From Diospyros lotus (lineage: Eukaryota > Streptophyta > Magnoliopsida > Ericales > Ebenaceae): a stretch of DNA of 64,000 nucleotides. The stretch lies in the NCBI RefSeq assembly GCF_014633365.1, contig NC_068339.1, forward strand, positions 32,187,316 through 32,251,315. Reading direction: 5' to 3'. The notes under the pieces are model-generated. The model was not told the origin of the DNA and did no database searches. It saw nothing but the letters and a program-made list of their open reading frames with translations. Within the stretch, counting starts at the first letter, position 1. The number at the start of each line of letters is the position of its first letter. Both the position numbers and the translations under genes were made by a program. This document shows positions 47,932-57,990 of this stretch, piece after piece.

Positions 47932-48660
47932 TCACAAGTACTTAAGAATGTTTTTCACAGCAATCCAGTGTTTCTCACCTGGATCAGCTTGATATCTACT
48001 ACATATGCTCAAAGTATATGCGATATCAGGCCTCATACATAACATGGCATACATGATCGAGCCAATAGCCAAGGCATATTGCGCTCGACTCATCCTATCT
48101 CTCTCATCTTGTGTCTTCAAACACATAGCCTTGGAGAGATGTATTCCATGTGACATGGGAAGACTTCTCCTCCTAGAATCTTCCATGCTAAACCTCTTTA
48201 GCACTTTGTCAATGTACGCGCTATGGGAGAGTGCTAGCAACCTCCTGGATCTATCTCTATAGATCCTTATTCCCAGAATATAGGCTGCTTCTCCCAAATT
48301 CATCATAGAGAAAATATTTTGAAAGCCATATTTTAACTAATTGCACCATGGGAACACCATTCCCTATGAGCAATATATTGTCCACATATAGGACTAAAAG
48401 GACCACCACGCTCCCACTAACCTTCTTGTAAACACAAGGATCAACTTCCCTTTTGTGAAAAATCAAACTTTTTGATCTTTTCATCAAAACATTGATTCTA
48501 ACTCCGGGATGCTTGCCTTAGTCCATAAATGGACCTTTGCAAGTTGCAAATCTTATTTGCATGTTTATGAGTAACAAAACCGTCAGGCTGTGTCATATAC
48601 ACATCCTCGACTAGGTTTCCTTTAAGGAAAGCTATTTTGTCATTCATCTGTCATAACCCA
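47932..48660 (-). pseudogene. Copia reverse transcriptase remnant with YVDN
   Basis: Minus strand. Near 48640-48560 the frame reads IAFLKGNLVEDVYMTQPDGF and NLQRSIYGLRQASRS. Then 48487-48257 has FHKREVDPCVYKKVSGS and LVLYVDNILLIGN, where the catalytic motif is YVDD in the family, so the last Asp is Asn. A frame change leads to 48306-47932, AAYILGIRIYRDRSRRLLAL and RPDIAYTLSICSRYQADPGE. The N-terminal third of the domain (about 100 residues before AFLKGN) is missing: 48651 joins the linker region directly. Enzyme cannot work. Confidence 0.9.
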
Positions 48661-49240
48661 GAGTCAATGTCAGACATTGCCTCATCATAGGTAGTAGGCT
48701 CATCGTTCACAACCAGAAGCACATCTCCATGTGCCAAGATGAGAAATCCATATCTCTCTTGCTCGCGATGAACCCTCATCGACCTATGAGGTTCTTGTGT
48801 AGAAGGTTGGGGAGTTGACACAACTTCTTGTGTTTGACCTTTCTCGGGTTCTTGGAGGGGAGTATTTGTTTGTGGTTCGCCTCGAATCTTATTCGAGCTT
48901 AACATTCCTCCCACTAGCCACAGCATCTAAGAATTCCTTCTCAAGGAATACCACATGCTTGGCAACAAAACACCTTTTGTTCACATGGGTGGTAAAAGTA
49001 ATATCCACTTGGATATCCCACAAACAGATATCTCGTCGATTTGGGTTGTAGCTTATTACTGTCAACACGTTTAACATAAATTTGACAACCCCAAATCTTA
49101 AGGAAAGACAAATTTGTCTTCTTTCCTTTCCATATCTTATATGGAGTCTAAGTAACTGATTTACTTGGAACCCTGTTCAAAACAAAGATCGCGATGAGGA
49201 GTGCGTATCCCCAAAATGAAATAGGGAGTTCAGCGCGACT
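48651..49240 (-). pseudogene. Copia integrase C-terminus and linker
   Basis: The minus strand encodes, from 49240 downward, remnants of the integrase C-terminal region (WKG-like, then YNPNRRDICLWDIQV), AKHVVFLEKEFLDAVASGRN (49077-48889), and a Pro/Gln/Thr-rich linker ending STQEPHRSMRVHREQERYGF. Several frame changes separate the pieces. Confidence 0.75.
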
Positions 49241-49242
49241 CA

Positions 49243-50130
49243 TCATGGACCAGACCATGTCCAACAAGGTCCTATTCCTCTTTTAGACACACCGTTCATC
49301 ACTGGTGTTCCAAGTGGAGTCCATTGTAAGAGAATCCCATTCTGCTTCAGATGATTTAGAAACTCACTGTTCAAGTATTCACCACCTCGATCTGATCGAA
49401 CTACTTTGATACTTTTCTCAGTTTGTTTCTCTACTTCAAATCTGAATTCTTTGAACTTTTCAAAAGTCTCATATTTGTGTCCCATGAGATACACATAACC
49501 AAAACATGATCTATCATCAGTAAAGGTTATGAAGTAGACATACCCAGCTCGAGTCTGGGTGGACATGGGCCCACACACATCAGTGTGCACAAGCTCTAGC
49601 ACTTCTCTGGCCCTCTCTCCCTTTCCTTTAAAAGGAGATTTAGTCATCTTACCAAGTAAACAAGATTCGCAAGCACCATATGATTCATAATCAAATGTGC
49701 TAAGGTATCCATTTTTATACAAATTGGATATGCGAGTCTCATTTATATGGCCAAGGCGACAATGCCATAAATAAGTGCTATTTAAATCACCTGATTTCAG
49801 TCGCTTAATATTTATGTTATTAATAGGAGTATCAACATCAAGAACATACAAACCATTACATATTGTTGCTTTACCATAAAACAACTCATTTTTATAAAAC
49901 GAACAACTATTGTCCTTTAAATAAAAATGAATATCCATCCTTGCCAAACAAGAATTAGAAATTATATTCCTAGTCAAACTAGGATTGTAGTAACAGTTAT
50001 GTAAATCTAATACAAGCCATGTGGATAATAAATAGGTCCCTACAACTAATGGAACAACTTTTGATCCATTTCCCACATGTAGGTACACTTCTCCTATTAT
50101 TAATCTCCTCATACTCCTAAGCCCATACAT
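49243..50130 (-). pseudogene. Copia GAG-pre-integrase and integrase core, catalytic Glu lost
   Basis: The longest readable piece, 295 codons. After the protease tail it has LWHCRLGHINETRI and YGACESCLLGKM (HHCC zinc-binding domain, complete). The integrase core follows with LVHTDVCGPM (first catalytic Asp) and VVRSDRGGEYLN (second Asp). The third catalytic position, Glu in NGVSERRN, is Lys here (MNGVSKR, codon AAA near 49290). A frame shift directly afterwards ends the frame with GIGPCWTWSGP. So the integrase is dead by a point change and again by truncation. Confidence 0.93.
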
Positions 50131-50640
50131 GAAAGTGTAAATATGAGCATTAGATCCAGTATCTAATACTCATGTGGACTGATCAGAAGTAGATAGATTA
50201 ATTCCAATAACATAAATACCTGAAGTGTCATGAGTAGAACTCTTTTTACTCTACACCTCTCGGTTTATCACGGGTGGAGATAGATTGCATCCTCTTTGCC
50301 CTTTTGTGTTTTTGATCTTCTGGACTTTTCCAAATTGCGCTATGGAAGAACTTTTCTTCCTTTTGGCTTTCTTACTCTTGGGCTTGCCCTTGTGCGCCTT
50401 GGGCCCTTCAACTAAGAGAACACTTCCCTTGGCCTATAATCAATTTTAAGCTCGGTCTCCCTTAGTATGGACAGCTACTCTCCAAGAGTCTTATCCATAA
50501 CTTTTAGGGAGGGACTGTAGCACCAAGTCTGGGGTAAGTTTCTGCATCCATACCCAAGTTTAGCTCTGGCAACCTATTGATAAAACATACCATCTCCATG
50601 ACATGCTTCTCAACAGATGATCCTTGAGCCTAGCCATGAT
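50131..50640 (-). pseudogene. Copia gag C-terminus and protease remnant
   Basis: Near 50630-50525 the minus strand reads GSSVEKHVMEMVCFINRLPE, which matches the gag segment of copia elements (family form: SVxEHVLKMIxLI). Stops follow. A basic stretch rich in KEEK lies around 50370-50330 and corresponds to the nucleocapsid, but no intact CCHC knuckle is seen. Near 50165-50140 the phrase GSNAHIYTFMYGL marks the protease region. Confidence 0.7.
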
Positions 50641-52160
50641 CTCATAGGCATCGTAACTCTTATGTGGCGACCTATGTTTCGGGGTCATGGCAGCCAAAAC
50701 GATATATCAAGTGATGATCATATCACCCATGTGCATCGTCCAGGCCTAATGTGCTATTATTTCTTTAACTGGTGGCTTCGTAAAAAGATAGCTCTTTATC
50801 GCATAAAGAATCTTATCACACATGAGGACTATCCTCAAGATGATCTCCCAGTCATAGAAATTAGTCCGTTGAAGGTATTATTGCCCTCGAGTATCGATCT
50901 TATCGACATGTTTCCAGACATTCTGGATCAACAACTGAATAGAGATATTATAATCATATTGAATTACGAAATCATAAATTGCAAGAAGTAACATTTTATG
51001 ATTGCTCCCACTATTTTCTACGAGTTTGCCACCCTCTAGACATAACTCGGGAAATCCCGTTGGAAGATTTCCTAGTGAGCTAGGATTCCATCTCCCCTTG
51101 CACAACCTTGAGTGACTCAACAAATTGTGTTAGGATCGATTAGGTAGGTACTTGCTACCAATTGCATCTCCATGCAACTCCTAGATTCATTGGGTTGACA
51201 ACTCCTTGCCAAGCACATCTTATGTGACTCCCAATCTTTGCCTCTATACTCAGTAAGGCCTTGAGTGACTCAACAAACCCCACCTTTCTAGTTAAGTCAG
51301 ACCCATCATTCAGGGACATCTCATGGCCCATGAAGCATAAGAATCATAGGTGACACATGACCTTGAGTGACTCAACAAATCAAGTGCCAGCTAGAAACCT
51401 AATGCTTCATAATGATGGAAGGCAAGTTGGCTTAATATTAATGAGGGATTTATTATTTATTTATTTAGGTCTCATCACATGCAATTAATCAAATTAATAA
51501 TGCATAATAAACGACTCAAACCGGTGTATGGTATGGATAACTACGGCTAGTCCCCTCGAGCCATAGAAGAGAAGCTAGCGGGTCAAACCTAGGTGAAGAA
51601 TCACATCTTGCTTCATAAACACATTCTTCAAGCCTTCATTGGTCTTCGAATCTTGTCTTCAATTTGGCTCCATCTCTTATTCTTCATACAAACTACAACT
51701 ATCACTACTTTATTCTATTCTACATACATTACATAGAATCAGAAACCCCGAGTTACATTCGGGGGGAGTGAGATGAGAAAAGAATGTACATCAGAGTATA
51801 AGAGAGGCAGGACACGCAGGCCCTATTTCAAAAACCAAATTTACAAGCATTCATTCACAACATAAAATAAATGGTCGACTCGATCCATACCATACACCCA
51901 TGCAATCAATCTAATTGATTCATTTAGATTATGTTAATTAATTGTCGCATTTATTTCAATCTTAATGAAACGCTTTCAATAAATTGAAAAATTTGTATGA
52001 TTTTGGAAAAACAAAATTGTTTTAATTGTGTTGGGCTTGGGCTCCATCCATTAGTCTAACTAACAAGGCTCAACAGGCCTTGGATCAACCAATGTATGTC
52101 AAACATACATTAGCAGCCCAATAATTAATAAATAACCCAATTAATGGCCCTGGCCCATTT
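50641..52160 (-). other. Copia 5' gag region and leader, decayed
   Basis: No readable gag N-terminus recognised. Three copies of CCTTGAGTGACTCAACAAA occur at about 51105, 51252 and 51360. The remaining sequence is AT-rich. Confidence 0.55.
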
Positions 52161-52199
52161 TTAATCACGGCCCATAAGTGTCATACACTCATGGATCGG

Positions 52200-52790
52200 A
52201 TAAAAATAATAAAAATAGCCAAACAATTTGGCCGGGCCCCACCAAAAAGAACGGAACGCACTGGGCCACCGAAAGGTCGACCCGGGTGCTTCACGGGGAC
52301 CCCCGGGAACGGTCAAACCGAAGCCCGAGGGAGCGGGAGGGGCCGGGAGGTGGCTGGGCAGCATGTCACACATGCTGCCAGCCCAAACAGGGCCAAAGGC
52401 CGCGGCTGGCGCGCGCAGGGCGCGCATGGGCCGCGGCTGGCGCGTGCTGGGCGCGCATGGGCCGCGCCTGGCGCGCGCGGCCGCGCATGGGCCGCGCCTG
52501 GCGCGCATGGGCGCGCGGCAAAGGCCGCGGGGCGGTAAGCGCGGGCCACTAGGGCCGCGCGCGGGCGCGCAAGGGTCGCGGGTCGCACCCGCGGCCGCGC
52601 CGCCTGCGCCTTGCGCGCGCGCGGCCGCGCATGGGGGAGCCTTGCACGCGTGGGGCAGCGCCTGGGGCCGCCTGCGCGCGCGCAGCCGCGCCTGTGCGCG
52701 CCATGCGCGCGCACGGCCGCGCACCAGCGCGCAAGGCCGCGCGCCAGGCCGTGCCCAGCGCGCGCGGGCCTCGCTCGGCTGCGTCTTTCG
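52200..52790 (-). repeat. GC-rich low-complexity block in copia leader
   Basis: About 590 bp of very high G+C, made of GGCCGCGCATGGGC, CGCCTGGCGCGC and GCGCGCGCGGCCGCGC phrases. It lies between primer site and gag in the element's leader. Long frames occur on both strands because stop codons are rare in such DNA; the Ala/Arg-rich products look artefactual. Confidence 0.85.
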
Positions 52791-52975
52791 ATGCCCCGGT
52801 GCATCCGTATGCACCCCGAACTCCGTTTCGCCCTTTTTCGTGTCATACACGATCTTTTGCCCTTCACCCAAAAACGTTTTGCAATCCAAAAATACAAATG
52901 CAACAATCATTTAATTATTTCACAAATAACAACATAACCGAATCCGCACGTAAGGAATTGAAATATTTCGACGAT

Positions 52976-52988
52976 GGCTCTGATACCA
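52976..52988 (-). promoter_or_regulatory. Primer binding site of the copia element
   Basis: GGCTCTGATACCA on the plus strand is TGGTATCAGAGCC on the minus strand, one base from the 5' LTR at 52990. tRNA-Met type. Confidence 0.93.
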
Positions 52989-52989
52989 C

Positions 52990-54988
52990 TGAAAGTAAAG
53001 CAAGATCGCTACGGGGCAAGCAGCGTAGTTCAAAAATTTTGAACCTTACCCCGATCCCGGCGATTGGATCAACGTCGAAATCAAATCATTCACAAACAAA
53101 TAAATAAATCTAACCTTTAGATTATCGAGTCGTTCGCGGATTCGAGCCGTCCAAGCGTCCGGCCTCTAACTCGTGATACGCGGCACACGTCCGTTGGCAA
53201 GGAGAGCGGAATAGGAGTGCTAGCTCCTTCTCCTTTGCGCGGCTTGTGTATGGACGGTAAAAGAACACCCACGTTTCAAATCGATGTCAAAAGAAACGGG
53301 GAAGAGTGAACGGCAATGCGTTTTTCAACTCTTGAAAAATGACACCAAAAATCACCTCAATAATGGGCAACCTATAAAAGGATATTTATAATGAAATATC
53401 CTAGGGTTTCTAAAACCCTAATGGATTGGGCTAGCCCATTAATTCTAATTTAATTAGAATCATAAGTGGGCTTATTCTAGTCCAACTAGAAATATAATTA
53501 AATGGCCCAATCTTTTTATAGGTTAAATAAAATATTATGGCCCAAATCTAATTCAAGCCCAAATATATTTTATTTAATATTTGGCCCAAATCTAATTTGG
53601 TCCAAATATAATATTTAATATTTGGCCCAAATCTAATTTAGTCCAAATATAATATTTATTTTAATATTTGGCCCAAATCCAATTTAGTCCAAATATAATA
53701 TTTAATTTAATATTTGGCCCAAATCTAATTTAGTCCAAATATTAACTTAAGCCCAAAAATATTTTATTTCCTATTTTCCACTCCAACAAATAGAAAATCA
53801 TTAAATTAGAAACTCCTTCCTAATTTAATCAAATGCCATTTTTAGAAAACTCTTTCCATTACGACGACTCCTCGTCATATCGACGTCATTACGTCTATCT
53901 GTTCTTTTTACGTGAGAACCTACGACGGCACAACTTCTTGCCGAAGTGTCCCACTTAACCATACGTCCACTCTCCTGGTTTAAGCCAGGGACCGTGCCTA
54001 TTGCGTATGACTCATTAGGCTTCCGAATATGTTGGCAATGTGTCGGTACGAACACATAAGACAAGATTGACCTCTAGCAAGGCGTCATGCCTACCCAATT
54101 ATTCAGAAGGATTCATAATCCGCAAATAACCTTTCACGAGCATGGTTACCGTGTAATACGATCCTCTCGTCAATGCATCTTATGTGATCTCAAGTATGGC
54201 GATGTGTTGCTTGATAATGATCACATGAGTTTTCTTCGGTCTTTCGGATATCTTCACTTAATAGAAAGTGAATCAATAACTCCTTATTGATCTCTTTCAC
54301 CATGGCCATGGATTTAAAGTGAATATCCACCGAAGGCGCCTTAGATACATCATCCTCTATCAAGGGATAGACGAGTCCCATCTTGGCTATGCACCCATCT
54401 CCATAAGCCTCATGATATACCCAACGATCGCCCACGTGCAGCCTTTGTCTAGGCCCATCGAAACGATGTCAAAGCATACCGGTCTTCTTATGAGATGACC
54501 GTGACAACCTCAGGTCCAAGGATTAGTTACACCCATCTCGTATGAGAATTCCATCAACATATAACCAAATTAGATTCTCATGGCGAGTCATGTCCAGTGA
54601 CACGTTCTCCAACATTGGTCACCTATGTACTTGTCTAGGCATCCCCATGCCTATGGGTGTGAGACCCCCATTGCTATCACATAGCAAAAACATAGCACAT
54701 ACAAGTCTTACCGCAATTGTCAATGTCCATTCTTGACATTGCTATGACTTGGGACATTTAATGATGTCTATAAACTGTGATGCATCATCTCACATCTTTA
54801 TAGATTATTCACAGTATACATCATATGGACTTCTATCTAGTTTCATTTGGTTATTACAATAATAACAAGAAACTAATAGAATGACTTCTTGTGAATTTGA
54901 ATAACTCCTTATTCAAATAATAACATGATTACAATTGTCAGTGTACAACATGCCCAATCTGATTGGGTCTAGAGCACCTACACTAACA
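52990..54988 (-). repeat. 5' LTR of the copia element
   Basis: 1999 bp, the same length as the other LTR. The differences I noticed include the bases near 53052, 53183-53188, 53340, 53683, 53778, 53860, 53942, 54148, 54370, 54394 and 54569-54571. Confidence 0.95.
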
Positions 54989-56852
54989 GAAGCAGCAGTG
55001 GTGTAGGCAACCTGAGGGGTCACGGTGGGGCTGCGGTGGCTGAAGGCGAAAGAGCCAGCGGCCATAGCTGCCGGTTACGCGCAGGCAGAAGCGCGAGCAG
55101 TGGCTCGTGCCATCTTGCGGCTGTTGTGCAGTCGTCGGTGGAGTCGGCGATGGCGAGCTTATAGGTGGCGACTGCTGGTGGAGCTTGGCGGTGGCGATCG
55201 GCCACTGGTACGCGCAGTGAGGCCAGCTGCAATGGTGGCTTGCGGTGAAGCCAACCTTAGAGGCAATGGCTGGCTGGCGTTTGCATGACCGTGGAGGCAA
55301 CGCTGGAAGGTGGCTCGCGGCCGTGCGCAGCAGCTGGAGCGGACCTGTTTGCATGCGAGGAAGAAGCAGCCACGGGGAGGAGGAAGATGAACAGTGAAGA
55401 AGGCGCGGGAAGAAGAAATGAAGAAGAAAAGAAAAGAAAAGAAAAAGAAAATAAAAGAAATAATGGAAAATCTGAAAATTTGAGGAAAAATAGGAGAAAA
55501 TCCTAAAAAATTCCAGAAAAATGGGGAAAGTTTTGGAAATTAAATTGGGGTTTGTGGAGCGTGTTGGAAGCTCAAAAATGAGATTTTGGGTGCAAATGGC
55601 AGCTCGGGAGGCAATGCTAATGTGGTCGATTAATCGATTTTCTTTTCCAAATTAACTGAGGTGAGTTAATTAATTCTTTTCAGAATATTTCCTTTATGTG
55701 AGATATTAAATTGTGTAGTGTTGTTGGATTGAGCCCTTGGGTCAGGGTTGTTCAGAAATTATAGACGACTGGTGTAAGCTGTGATTGGTGTCGTTTAGAG
55801 ATAGTATTAATGGGTGATTCTGCGATATAAGCAAAATCGAAGACGTTGGTTAATGTTTGATATGGTGGGGTTTTGTCTGTTTGTCCCTAGGTTTGACCGA
55901 GAAGGCGGTGATCCTAGAGAAACTTGAGATTCAGGCTAGAATTCGTGCTGAGGCAGAGATGAAGCTTCGAGCGAGGTAAGGGACGGCCCCATGTGGAGAT
56001 GGCCTTGCAAGTTGGTAAATATGCTTGATAATGTTTTTATGTTGCACTGGCATGTAGTGGTTATATCTTGTGTGATGCAAGAACTAGTGGACCTGTGGCC
56101 ATATGGAGGACTAGTGGTGGGGGTTGATAGGTTGATGCCTCAAACCTTAGTGGGTTGTGAGGATGTGTAAGCCTAGCCTCATTTGCATGCATTTGGCATA
56201 CATAATCATGATTATACTCATATTTATATGCATTGCACGCTTACTGAGTCTTTATGACTCATGAGGTTTTAGCTCATGTGTAGATGATGCAAGTCCAGAT
56301 GCAAGCAGGGATGGTGCCGCGAGGTTGTTGTGGCAATTAGCTTGTTGCCTGAGATGTGTTGTTGTGTAATCTCCTGTCATTTTTTTATATGTATTCATGT
56401 AATTGAATGTAAATGATATTGAGCACTAGATGTATTTAATTGTTGAAATCATCGTAGTGTGATAAATGATGTGAGATTGCTTGTTGTACGCGGCGTATTT
56501 GGTAAAGCCAAGTTACGGATCGAGTGAAGATCAGCGAGGTATGTTCTCATAAATCCCCAATACTCAGCAAAATGTTTATATGCTAGCTTTGTGCCTGGGT
56601 CACCTCTGGCTTGCTATTGGGCCAGCTGAAGAGAGGTGAAGCTCACTCAGGTTTCGGGTCTTGGTCCGCTGGATTTTTCTTGTTTGAGTTGGGACCGATT
56701 CCTGAGTGGAGCGAAGGGAAGGATGAAGCCTAGTTCCCACCTAGGGCTTTTCCTGTTGAAACATAGTCCAACCTTTCAGTTGTGGTTTGTCGGATGAGTA
56801 ATCCTGTCGATTATTTATCGGTGGCGCCCGTAAGTGGGAGCAGGTCGTTACA

Positions 56853-57060
56853 CAGCCCGTCACTAAATCTCTGACGGGGCTAACTGCCCCATCACTAAAT
56901 AGTGAATTTAGTGACGGGGGCTAATTGCCCATCACTAAACAACGAATTTAGTGACGGAGCTAATAGCCCTGTCACTAAATCTTAAATTTTTTATAAAACT
57001 AACCTTAAATTTTTTAGTGACGTATTTATGTGCCTTTTATCACTAAATTGCCCATCACTA
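56853..57060. repeat. CACTA subterminal inverted repeats, right arm
   Basis: Continuation of the array at 32835-33280, starting CAGCCCGTCACTAAATC after the inserted element. Four to five units, then AT-rich sequence and TTTTATCACTAAATTGCCC. A short direct repeat GAATTTATGTGCCTTTTAT-like occurs twice at 57005-57085. Confidence 0.8.
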
Positions 57061-57085
57061 AACAACGAATTTATGTGCCTTTTAT

Positions 57086-57505
57086 GTATAAGAGGTTAGC
57101 ATTTGTTTCAATATACTGCATGATGTTCTGGGGAAGTCCAACCGTAACCATTTCCTGTTCTTTCTATATACTTGTTGAGTCTTGTGACTCACTCTTGCTT
57201 TCTATCATTCCAGGTAAAGACCAAGATAAGGCTAAAGGCGAGTCTAGTAGGGGCTGATCTTTTGTTGGTAGATGTGTACAGAGCTCACCTAAAGAAAAGG
57301 TCTTGGGGACTTTTATGATGAAATGCTAGAGCTAGTTAGACCCTTGTTCCTTGAAGGGATGTATATGCTTAATTGTTATGTTATGATGTTTTCATATGAG
57401 AGATATGAGGGTTTGATTTAAGTTACTTTTATATCATTCTATTAATGACCCTCTCACGGATCCTTTATGCTAGCAGGAGCTTCAGGAGGCAGGCCGTTAC
57501 AGTAG
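57086..57505 (+). mobile_element. Right part of gypsy-type LTR
   Basis: Contains TGAGTC-TTGT-GACTCA (57178-57193), CATTCCAGGTAAAGACC (about 57208-57224), GTGTACAGAGCTCACCTAAA, ACCCTCTCACGG and the end GGCCGTTACA at 57505. Near-identical phrases occur in the LTR 59751-61708. GTAGG follows (57506-57510). Confidence 0.75.
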
Positions 57506-57510
57506 GAGAT

Positions 57511-57990
57511 CAAAATTTTAATCAAATGGACTCAAAGTCCTTTGGGTAACAATTTTAGTTCTTTGTGCTTTTAGTCCATGTGCTTAAAGTACATAGCTCG
57601 AGCTCAAAATAATTCATAGAAAGTGGCTATTCATGGCATATGACAAGAGATAGGAGCCTTTCAACTAGAGGAGCAACAAAGAAGTTATGTCACCTTTGGT
57701 GATAACTCAAAAGGTAAAAAAAAAAGGTATTGTTTCAAAAGGTACCTACTCTCAAACCATAATTTCTGATGTTTATTATGCTTATGGTCTTAAACATAAT
57801 ACGTTAAGTAATAGTCAATTGTGTGATAAAGGTTATAATGTTTCTTTTAGATGAACTTGAACAGAATATGAAGTTAAAACCTACAATTTCATTTGTCGCA
57901 GTTTAGCTACAAAATTATATAATATTGAAGGAAAGCTTAAAAAACACATATGAAATTGACTAGAAGTTAGGCCTTTGACTATAACATTGA
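57511..57990 (+). pseudogene. Copia protease region remnant (SIRE-like)
   Basis: Near 57620 the sequence reads FIESGYSWHMTRDRSLF, against the family form FIDSGCSRHMTGD, so the active-site Asp of the protease is Glu. Further on come YAYGLKHNTLSNSQLCDKGY (57775-57835), the motif preceding the integrase zinc domain (GLKHNLLSISQLCDKGY). Frame shifts and stops are present. It is the domain expected directly after the gag at 25194-26730. Confidence 0.85.

Larger units (their letters stand above)
45387..54988 (-). mobile_element. Ty1/copia element, recent insertion, broken pol
   Basis: 9602 bp on the minus strand. LTRs 52990-54988 (5') and 45387-47385 (3') are both 1999 bp, with about 13 differences counted by eye. 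Flanks GGAGC (45382-45386) and GAAGC (54989-54993) differ at one base. Order on the minus strand is the expected copia order: primer site, long GC-rich leader, gag remnant, protease, integrase, reverse transcriptase, RNase H, purine tract. The near-identical LTRs mean recent movement, yet the coding region carries many disabling changes (see separate entries), so it was probably moved by proteins from another copy. Confidence 0.95.
33281..56852 (+). mobile_element. Large non-coding LTR retrotransposon (LARD-like), CAGCC duplication
   Basis: Complete structure: 5' LTR 33281-34928, tRNA-Met primer site, 8.4-kb internal region, purine tract, 3' LTR 43372-56852, and CAGCC on both sides (33276-33280, 56853-56857). 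The internal region shows no gag, protease, reverse transcriptase or integrase motif on either strand. The phrase before the 3' LTR, TTTCGAGGATGAAATTC followed by TTTAATGGGGGTGGAA, is like the end of Tekay/Del chromoviruses, so it is probably a non-autonomous relative moved by such an element. Nested in it are 38340-39582, 41060-42545, 43791-44974 and 45387-54988. It sits in a CACTA subterminal array. Confidence 0.9.
43372..56852 (+). mobile_element. 3' LTR of the large element, split by two insertions
   Basis: Segments 43372-43790, 44980-45386 and 54994-56852 total 2685 bp after removing insertion B, the copia element and their duplicated sites. Contains the TATA region (45130-45180), a GC-rich stretch (45300-45386, 54994-55360), a purine tract (55360-55530), the GAGGTGAGT motif near 55659, the TGAGTC hairpin near 56245 and the end GAGCAGGTCGTTACA. 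Confidence 0.88.
29602..57085. mobile_element. Non-autonomous CACTA transposon with large nested insertions
   Basis: Left terminus CACTATAAGAAAAATTAG at 29602 matches plant CACTA ends. The arms carry short TTTAGTGACGGGGCTGACAG-type inverted repeats (29620-29880, 32835-33280, 56853-57060). Net CACTA sequence is roughly 1.5 kb. It is interrupted by a gypsy-type LTR (30343-32720) and by the 23.6-kb element 33281-56852. The right terminus (an inverted CACTA end) was not found near 57060-57090, so that end is truncated or mutated and the coordinate is approximate. No transposase. Confidence 0.7.

Noticed and set aside
52161..52910. Long open frames (up to 249 codons) on both strands in the GC-rich block, giving Ala/Arg/Pro-rich proteins.
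   Set aside because: Stop codons are rare in such DNA; the frames overlap on both strands, show no known motif, and lie in the untranslated leader of a copia element.
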